Below, piece by piece: positions 14,920 to 20,171 of a DNA stretch of 20,171 nucleotides. Each line of letters opens with the position of its first letter. Positions within the stretch are counted from its first letter, which is position 1. The position numbers and the translations under genes were made by a program. This DNA is from Clostridiales bacterium (GTDB lineage: Bacteria > Bacillota > Clostridia > Lachnospirales > Lachnospiraceae). Below the pieces are notes generated by a model. The model was not told the origin of the DNA. It saw only the letters and a list, made by a program, of their open reading frames with translations, and did not search any database. The DNA is taken from contig JAAZDA010000300.1 in the NCBI GenBank assembly GCA_012512995.1, positions 1-20,171 of the forward strand, in the 5' to 3' direction.

Positions 14920-16128
14920 TCAGATCAGTTCACCCAGTTCGTCTCTGACTGCAAGAATGAATCCTTCCGTATCGAGTTTCTGAACATTCTTATTAGTTGT
15001 AATAAGTGCGAGGTCACCTGTCATTTTGCCTGACTCAATCGTATTTATCACTGCCTTATCAAGACAATCCGCGAAATGAACGAGCTCATTTATTCCGTCG
15101 AGCTCTCCTCTCTTCCTGAGCGCACCTGTCCAGGCGTAAATCGTAGCCACCGAATTCGTGCTTGTTTTCTCTCCCTTAAGGTACTTGTAGTAGTGACGCT
15201 GCACAGTCCCATGCGCCGCCTCATATTCATAATTTCCATCGGGCGAAACAAGTATGGATGTCATCATAGCGAGAGATCCGAATGCAGTAGCCATCATGTC
15301 GCTCATAACATCACCGTCATAATTCTTGAGTGCCCAGACAAAACCACCTTCTGACCTTATAACACGCGCGACCGCATCATCGATCAGCGTGTAGAAATAA
15401 GTCGTTCCGATAGCGTCCATCTTTTCCTTATATTCTGCATCATAGAGATTCTGGAAGATATCGCGGAATCTCGCATCATATGTTTTGGAAATAGTGTCCT
15501 TTGTTGAGAACCATAAGTCCTGTTTTACACTCAGCGCATAATTGAAGCATGAGCGTGCAAAACTTTCTATAGAATCATCTTTATTGTGCATTCCCTGAAT
15601 GATGCCGGGACCTTTGAAATCAAATATTGTCTGTCTTGATTCCCTGCCGTCCTCACCTGTGAAAACAAGCTCTGCCTTACCTGCTCCAGGCACTCTGAAT
15701 TCTGTGTTTCTGTACACATCGCCGTATGCATGTCTTGCAAGTGTTATAGGCTTCTTCCATGAACGGACATAAGGCTCAATGCCGCTTACAAGGATCGGAG
15801 CGCGGAAAACCGTTCCATCAAGAATTGCACGGATCGTGCCGTTGGGGCTTCTGTACATTCTTTTGAGACCGTACTCTTTTACTCTCGCATCATTAGGAGT
15901 TATTGTCGCACACTTAACTGAAACACCATATTTCTTTGCTGCTTCAGCTGCTTCCGTCGTAATTCTGTCATCAGTCTCGTCTCTCTTTTTAAGACCGAGA
16001 TCATAATACTCTGTTTTGAGATCGATATATGGAATAAGCAGATCATCTTTGATCATCTGCCATATGATCCTTGTCATTTCATCCCCGTCCATTTCGACGA
16101 GTGGTGTCTTCATCTGAATCTTTGCCAT
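14920..16128 (-). CDS. icd: NADP-dependent isocitrate dehydrogenase (homodimeric, eukaryote-like subfamily)
   Basis: Oxidative decarboxylation of isocitrate to 2-oxoglutarate with NADP+. The 402-residue protein aligns by eye with human IDH1/2 rather than with E. coli Icd. It has SPNGTIRAIL at 94-103 with Arg100, LARHAYGDVYR at 130-140 with Arg132 (same numbering as the human enzyme), and metal-binding aspartates in the TLIDDAVA (247-254) and NYDGDVMSD (269-277) stretches. EAAHGTVQRHY (303-313) and TNSVATIYAW (324-333) bind NADP+. AAGGAG precedes the ATG at 16128. It is 37 bases after the GntR gene and last in the operon begun by the citrate synthase homologue. It would supply 2-oxoglutarate for glutamate and also NADPH. 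Confidence 0.95.
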   Translation of the reverse strand: MAKIQMKTPLVEMDGDEMTRIIWQMIKDDLLIPYIDLKTEYYDLGLKKRDETDDRITTEAAEAAKKYGVSVKCATITPNDARVKEYGLKRMYRSPNGTIRAILDGTVFRAPILVSGIEPYVRSWKKPITLARHAYGDVYRNTEFRVPGAGKAELVFTGEDGRESRQTIFDFKGPGIIQGMHNKDDSIESFARSCFNYALSVKQDLWFSTKDTISKTYDARFRDIFQNLYDAEYKEKMDAIGTTYFYTLIDDAVARVIRSEGGFVWALKNYDGDVMSDMMATAFGSLAMMTSILVSPDGNYEYEAAHGTVQRHYYKYLKGEKTSTNSVATIYAWTGALRKRGELDGINELVHFADCLDKAVINTIESGKMTGDLALITTNKNVQKLDTEGFILAVRDELGELI

Positions 16129-16165
16129 TATTGTTTTACTCCTTATGCTGATTTTTTTGGGATGG

Positions 16166-16894
16166 TCAGTCTTCTATCTCAGGATGATCCATGCTTTCAT
16201 CGCCGCTGCTGTTACCTGTGGCATCGAGCAGACCGTTCTTCACCATGTTGTTATAGGCCTTTATCATGTGTTCATGGGCAAGCTTTTCAGCAAGGTCAGC
16301 ATTGCCGGCCTTGATGGCTTCCATAAGAGCACGGTGTTCCTTGTTAGATTCGGTGCTCCTGTTAACGGTGGAGAGTGTCTTCTGTCTTACACGCTGGACG
16401 TACTGATGATAGTCGACCAGAAGGTGCTCGAGCATTTTGGAATTGCAGGCTTCGTACATAATATGGTGGAAACGGTTATCAAGCTCTGTGATCTGATCAA
16501 GATGACCTTTTCCGGCATGGAATTCAGCCAGATATACATTCTCTTCCATTTCATCGAGCTGCTTTTTCGTAATATTGGCTGTCGCCCATCTTGCGCAGAG
16601 ACCTTCGAGCCTTGATCTTATCATATAGATATCTCTTACATCCTTGGCGCTGATACCTGTAACATAAGCTCCACGGTTCGGAATTATCTGTATGAGTCCT
16701 TCAAGCTCAAGCTGACGAAAGGCTTCTCTTACAGGTGTTCTTGACACGCCCATTTCCTCGCCGATCGCGACTTCCTTGAGTTCTTCGTGTTCCTTGTACT
16801 TGCCGCTCAGAATATCCTCTCTGATCTTGCTGAAAACTCTTCCTCTCAGAGAATACTTATCACTGACTTCATTCTTTACATCATATTCATTCAT
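16166..16894 (-). CDS. GntR-family regulator with FCD ligand domain (FadR subfamily)
   Basis: A 242-residue transcription factor. The winged helix at about 15-78 contains IGEEMGVSRTPVREAFRQLE (44-63) and GLIQIIPNRGAYV (66-78). The all-helical FCD domain (about 85-215) shows the usual metal/ligand residues Asp139 and His143 (ELDNRFHH), His187 (KEHRALM) and His209 (AHEHM). FCD domains bind small carboxylates, often with a metal; citrate or another tricarboxylate is a reasonable but untested ligand given its neighbours. I chose ATG 16894 (GGGAG five bases upstream) over an in-frame TTG at 16906. It lies between the Re-citrate synthase homologue and icd and most likely controls that operon; a TGTATACA palindrome sits on the operon promoter. 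Confidence 0.9.
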   Translation of the reverse strand: MNEYDVKNEVSDKYSLRGRVFSKIREDILSGKYKEHEELKEVAIGEEMGVSRTPVREAFRQLELEGLIQIIPNRGAYVTGISAKDVRDIYMIRSRLEGLCARWATANITKKQLDEMEENVYLAEFHAGKGHLDQITELDNRFHHIMYEACNSKMLEHLLVDYHQYVQRVRQKTLSTVNRSTESNKEHRALMEAIKAGNADLAEKLAHEHMIKAYNNMVKNGLLDATGNSSGDESMDHPEIED

Positions 16895-16903
16895 AGTAAC
16901 TCC

Positions 16904-16921
16904 CAATGAGATGCCTCATTG
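16904..16921. repeat. Perfect 7-bp inverted repeat before the gntR ribosome site
   Basis: CAATGAG and CTCATTG flank a four-base loop (ATGC on plus strand). It fills the gap between the upstream gene's stop and gntR, and abuts the GGGAG ribosome site. No U-run follows, so it is not a terminator. As RNA it could restrict ribosome entry or protect an end; as DNA it could be a regulator site. Confidence 0.55.
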
Positions 16922-16936
16922 CATCCCCCTGAAAAA

Positions 16937-18379
16937 TCAATCATTTGCCTGTGTCAGACTTACGCCGGATTCTGTGGCTGTTTTATCAACAATCTTCTCA
17001 AGTTCTTCATCGGTCATCACAGTGACGCGGCCTTCAGCATATTGCTCATCGACCCATTCCTTGACATGGCCTACGAGACTGTCCTGTTTGCTGACCTGTC
17101 TTTCTTTTGGAAGACTGTAATAATTGTTTATCCAAAGCGCTATACCGGCAAGCCCGGATGTGTTGGAAACAGCGGCCACAGGCGGCTTCTTCAGGAATTT
17201 TCCGGTATCAAAAATATTATAGATCTCTTCATTTTTGAGAAGTCCGTCAGCGTGTATGCCGGCTCTTGTAACATTGAAGCTCTTTCCTACAAAAGGTGTC
17301 ATCGGAGGTATTGAATAACCAATCTCTTTTTCATAGTAGTTGGCCAGATCAGTTATTACTGTCGCATCCATACCATTGAGGTTGCCCTTGAACTGGGCAT
17401 ATTCGAAGACCATAGCTTCAAGAGGTGTGTTGCCCGTGCGTTCTCCTATACCAAAGAGTGATGAATTGACACCACAGCAACCATAGAGCCAGGCGGTAGA
17501 AGCATTTGTAACAGCTTTGTAAAAATCGTTGTGACCGTGCCATTCCATGTTCTCGTTAGGAACTCCGGCATGAGTATGGAGCGCATAAATAATCCCGGGT
17601 ACCGAGCGTGGAATAACTGCGCCGGGATAATTGACTCCATATCCCATAGTATCACAGGCTCTGACCTTGATGGGTATCTTGTACTCATCCTGAAGTTTCA
17701 TAAGTTCAAGGCAGAAAGGTACTACATAACCATATATATCAGATCTTGTAATGTCTTCAAGATGACACCTGGGGCTTATTCCTTCTTCGAGACAGTCACG
17801 GACTATTGTCAGATAATGTTCCATTGCTTCTTTGCGCGACATCTTAAGCTTCAGGAATATATGGTAATCTGAGCAGGAAACAAGAATTCCAGTCTCTTTC
17901 ATTCCGATTTCCCTGACAAGCTTGAAGTCTTCACCGCTTGCTCTTATCCAGCTCGTCACCTCAGGGAACTTGTATCCGCGTTCCATACACTTGTACACAG
18001 CATCTCTGTCTTTCTTACTGTAGAGGAAGAACTCGCTGGCTCTTATCATTCCGTTCGGACCGCCGAGTCTGTGAAGCTCATCATAAATATGAACGATCTG
18101 GTCGGTCGTATAAGGAGCTCTTGACTGTTGCCCGTCACGGAACGTGGTATCTGTTATCCAGATATCCTTCGGCATATTGTGGGGCACAGTTCTGTCGTTG
18201 AAAGGAATCTTGGGAATCTCTTCATATGGAAACATATTCCTGAAAACATTAGGCTTCTTGACGTCGTCAAGAATATACATATGCTCCTGTATCTGGAGCA
18301 GATTGTTGTGGTTGTTCATCGCAACCGGCCGATTTTCAAACGCATCGGGATCACTGATCATAGTTTCCGCATCCTCCAT
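16937..18379 (-). CDS. Probable Re-citrate synthase (isopropylmalate/homocitrate synthase family)
   Basis: An HMGL-like/DRE-TIM synthase of up to 480 residues. Catalytic elements seen are DTTFRDGQQ (77-85), SEFFLYS (115-121), HLEDITRSDIYG (206-217), the metal-binding HGHND (281-285), GIGERTGNTPLEAM (310-323) and AGIHADGLLKNEEIYNIFD (373-391). Anaerobic clostridia lacking the usual Si-citrate synthase use a homologue of this family, characterised in Clostridium kluyveri, to condense acetyl-CoA with oxaloacetate. The operon with NADP-isocitrate dehydrogenase strongly favours citrate formation over leucine synthesis, and the C-terminal leucine-feedback domain of LeuA is absent. The start is uncertain: ATG 18379 has a poor ribosome site, and ATG 18361 or 18319 (460 residues, beginning MNNHNNLLQIQ) are alternatives. 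Isopropylmalate or homocitrate synthase activity cannot be excluded. Confidence 0.8.
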   Translation of the reverse strand: MEDAETMISDPDAFENRPVAMNNHNNLLQIQEHMYILDDVKKPNVFRNMFPYEEIPKIPFNDRTVPHNMPKDIWITDTTFRDGQQSRAPYTTDQIVHIYDELHRLGGPNGMIRASEFFLYSKKDRDAVYKCMERGYKFPEVTSWIRASGEDFKLVREIGMKETGILVSCSDYHIFLKLKMSRKEAMEHYLTIVRDCLEEGISPRCHLEDITRSDIYGYVVPFCLELMKLQDEYKIPIKVRACDTMGYGVNYPGAVIPRSVPGIIYALHTHAGVPNENMEWHGHNDFYKAVTNASTAWLYGCCGVNSSLFGIGERTGNTPLEAMVFEYAQFKGNLNGMDATVITDLANYYEKEIGYSIPPMTPFVGKSFNVTRAGIHADGLLKNEEIYNIFDTGKFLKKPPVAAVSNTSGLAGIALWINNYYSLPKERQVSKQDSLVGHVKEWVDEQYAEGRVTVMTDEELEKIVDKTATESGVSLTQAND

Positions 18380-18405
18380 ACTTTCTGATTGAGCAGTTGT
18401 GTATC

Positions 18406-18416
18406 ATTGTATACAT
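18406..18416. promoter_or_regulatory. Candidate GntR/FCD operator on the operon promoter
   Basis: ATTGTATACAT contains a perfect eight-base palindrome TGTATACA and overlaps the -10. Short palindromes of the form GT-AC with flanking T/A are typical FadR-subfamily operators. A second TGTAT lies eight bases away (18400-18404). The operon encodes such a regulator, so autoregulation is likely but inferred. Confidence 0.45.
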
Positions 18417-18434
18417 CGGAACAGATAAAGTCAA
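18406..18434 (-). promoter_or_regulatory. Promoter of the citrate synthase-gntR-icd operon
   Basis: On the minus strand TTGACT (18429-18434) is followed after 17 bases by TACAAT (18406-18411). It lies between the leuS terminator and the operon, about 27 bases upstream of the first possible ATG. The leader is therefore very short if ATG 18379 is used, which slightly favours a downstream start. Confidence 0.7.
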
Positions 18435-18438
18435 CGAT

Positions 18439-18491
18439 AACAAAAGACACTTCCTGCACCATGCTGTGTGCTGCGCATTATGGAGGAAGTG
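18439..18491 (-). terminator. Intrinsic terminator of leuS
   Basis: On the minus strand CACTTCCT (18484-18491 complement) pairs with AGGAAGTG (18448-18455 complement). Partial inner pairing (CCAT/ATGG, GC/GC) closes the long loop, and TCTTTTGTT follows (18439-18447). It starts about 50 bases after the leuS stop and ends just before the next promoter. Confidence 0.7.
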
Positions 18492-18539
18492 CCTTGCAAT
18501 CAGTCAAAACAAGTAATACCGATAAGTATTATTCAACTG

Positions 18540-20171
18540 TTATTTTGCAACAATATTAACGATCTTTCCTGGAACATAGATTTCTTTTATTATATTTCCA
18601 GTGAGCTTGTCGCCCAGTTCTTTTTTAGCCATCGCAATTACTTCATCTTTACCGAGGTCTACCGGGATTGTGATCTTGGCCTTGAGTTTTCCGTTTACCT
18701 GTACTGCTATCTCTTTCGATTCTTCCTTAAGAGCTTCCTTATCAGCTTCAGGCCATTCTGTATGGAAAACAGAATCTTTTCCGCCCATTCTCTGCCAGAG
18801 TTCCTCTCCTATATGAGGCGCAAACGGAGAAATGAGCTGCGCTGCTGTGCGAAGCGTCTCGCGATCCATATTTCCTGCAGCGACCATCTTATTCGTGTAT
18901 TCCATGAAACCTGAAACAACAGTGTTGAGACTGAAATTTCCAAGACGCTGGGAAATATCATTGATAAGGCCATGTCTTATCCTGAGTGTATCTGCCGTTT
19001 CAGGATAATTGCCTTCATACTGATCATTGCACATGTTCCAGAATTTTCTGAGGAAGCGGTTTACACCGTCTATACCTCTGTCATCCCATGCTGCATCCTG
19101 CTGAGGCGGTCCTATGAAGAGCTCATACATCCTGAGTGAGTCGCATCCGTAATCACGGATCATATCATCAGGTGATACAACGTTTCCAAGCGATTTTGAC
19201 ATCTTAATGCCTTTGGGGCCAAGAATCATTCCCTGATTGAAAAGCTTGTGGAAAGGCTCATCAAAATCAATAACTCCTATATCATGCAGGAATTTCGTGT
19301 AAAACCTTGAGTAAAGAAGGTGAAGGACTGCATGCTCAACTCCTCCTATATACATATCAACAGGGAGGTATTTGTCAGCCTTTTCACGGCTCACAAGCTC
19401 CTTGTCATTATTCACATCGATGTAACGAAGGAAATACCATGAAGATCCCGCCCACTGAGGCATGGTGTTAGTTTCACGTTTTGCCGGGCCACCGCAGCAA
19501 GGGCATGTGGTGTTGACCCAGCTGTCAATAGCGGCAAGTGGTGATTCACCAGTGTCTGTAGGCTGATATGACTCGACCCTGGGAAGCATCACAGGAAGCT
19601 GGTCTTCGGGTACAGGAACAGCGCCGCACTTCGGGCAGTGAATGATCGGAATGGGCTCGCCCCAGTATCTCTGCCTTGAGAATACCCAGTCACGAAGCTT
19701 GTAGTTGACGGTCTTTTTGCCAAAACCCATCTTCTCGATGATTTCCGGCGCTTCCTTCTTGAGTTCTTCAGATTTGCGCCCTGACCAGTCACCGGAATTT
19801 ATCATGGTTCCGACTGTAGCCACATAAGGCTCAGTCATATCCTTCATATCGCTTCCATCAGGGCTTATTACAGGAATGATGGGCAGGTCAAATTTCCTGG
19901 CAAATTTCCAGTCTCTCTCATCATGTGCAGGAACACACATGATAGCGCCTGTGCCGTAATCCGCAAGCACATAATCAGAGATCCAGATCTGGACCTTTTC
20001 TTTGCTCAGCGGATCGATTGCATAAGAACCTGTCCAAACGCCTGTCTTGTCCTTATTCTGAACACGGTCAACATTTGACTTATTTGCAGCTTCTGCGCAG
20101 TATTTCTCTACAGCATCTTTCTGCTCCGCGGTCGTGAGTTCCTTTACCATGTCATGCTCAGGTGAGAGCAC
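18540..20171 (-). CDS. leuS: Leucyl-tRNA synthetase, C-terminal two thirds (5' end outside window)
   Basis: The visible 543 residues begin inside the CP1 editing domain; the first codon seen is an internal GTG (Val), not a start. Editing-site residues lie in GTGAIMCVPAHDERDWKFA (visible 73-91). A zinc-type knuckle follows with CPKCG (179-183) and CPCCG (223-227), then MPQWAGSSWYFLRY (237-250). The catalytic KMSKS is at 323-327 (GPKGIKMSKSLGNVV), followed by the anticodon-binding helices (about 365-470) and a short C-terminal domain ending in VNIVAK. The enzyme charges tRNA-Leu and hydrolyses mischarged tRNA. The HIGH motif and about 270 N-terminal residues lie beyond the right edge. A terminator follows the stop. 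Confidence 0.97.
   Translation of the reverse strand: MLSPEHDMVKELTTAEQKDAVEKYCAEAANKSNVDRVQNKDKTGVWTGSYAIDPLSKEKVQIWISDYVLADYGTGAIMCVPAHDERDWKFARKFDLPIIPVISPDGSDMKDMTEPYVATVGTMINSGDWSGRKSEELKKEAPEIIEKMGFGKKTVNYKLRDWVFSRQRYWGEPIPIIHCPKCGAVPVPEDQLPVMLPRVESYQPTDTGESPLAAIDSWVNTTCPCCGGPAKRETNTMPQWAGSSWYFLRYIDVNNDKELVSREKADKYLPVDMYIGGVEHAVLHLLYSRFYTKFLHDIGVIDFDEPFHKLFNQGMILGPKGIKMSKSLGNVVSPDDMIRDYGCDSLRMYELFIGPPQQDAAWDDRGIDGVNRFLRKFWNMCNDQYEGNYPETADTLRIRHGLINDISQRLGNFSLNTVVSGFMEYTNKMVAAGNMDRETLRTAAQLISPFAPHIGEELWQRMGGKDSVFHTEWPEADKEALKEESKEIAVQVNGKLKAKITIPVDLGKDEVIAMAKKELGDKLTGNIIKEIYVPGKIVNIVAK

Noticed and set aside
1..20171. Mobile element, prophage, CRISPR array, defence system or RNA gene
   Set aside because: No transposase, integrase, direct-repeat array, att-like repeat, cloverleaf-like stretch or abrupt composition change was seen; gene order and products are housekeeping.

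Overview
The window reads as ordinary chromosomal core sequence from a low-to-moderate GC anaerobic Clostridia, most likely a Lachnospiraceae (Butyrivibrio/Roseburia-like) bacterium. This is inferred from the gene set: an NfnAB-type electron-bifurcating transhydrogenase pair, Rex, a clostridial-type Re-citrate synthase homologue, a CFI-box protein, a zinc-ribbon/chitobiase-repeat membrane protein, AGGAGG-type ribosome sites and sigma-A-like promoters. I see no tRNA, rRNA, CRISPR array, insertion sequence, prophage gene or attachment site. Coding density is high, and the longest gene-free stretch is the 237-base divergent region between rex and an ABC-F gene.

Layout, left to right. (1) 1-1835, minus strand: nfnA then nfnB (nfnB runs off the left edge). 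(2) 1924-12675, minus strand, read right to left: rex, nnr (NAD(P)HX repair), alr, yebC, a CFI-box protein, a 51-residue acidic protein, ftsK, folD and a zinc-ribbon/TPR-like/chitobiase-repeat membrane protein. The block is broken by an intrinsic terminator at the end of rex, an internal promoter before yebC and a hairpin before the 51-residue gene. (3) 12676-12912: divergent regulatory region with a strong rex promoter overlapped by a Rex-operator-like palindrome, and promoter candidates for the plus-strand gene. (4) 12913-14901, plus strand: the only plus-strand gene, an ABC-F ATPase whose first Walker A has proline in place of Ser/Thr. (5) 14920-18379, minus strand: Re-citrate synthase homologue, GntR/FCD regulator and NADP-isocitrate dehydrogenase, a probable operon for making 2-oxoglutarate from acetyl-CoA and oxaloacetate. 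(6) 18540-20171, minus strand: the C-terminal two thirds of leuS with its terminator.

Several genes share a theme of redox and nucleotide-cofactor handling. NfnAB exchanges electrons between NADPH, NADH and ferredoxin. Rex senses the NADH/NAD+ ratio. The Nnr protein repairs hydrated NAD(P)H. FolD and isocitrate dehydrogenase make NADPH. The remaining genes are housekeeping: wall precursor (alr), chromosome segregation (ftsK) and translation (leuS, yebC, ABC-F).

I found no clearly new biological system. The points most worth a second look are the ABC-F Walker A substitution, the icd terminator embedded antisense in the ABC-F coding end, the rex stop codon lying in the loop of its own terminator just before nnr, the candidate Rex operator on the rex promoter, and the unrecognised 51-residue gene in front of ftsK.
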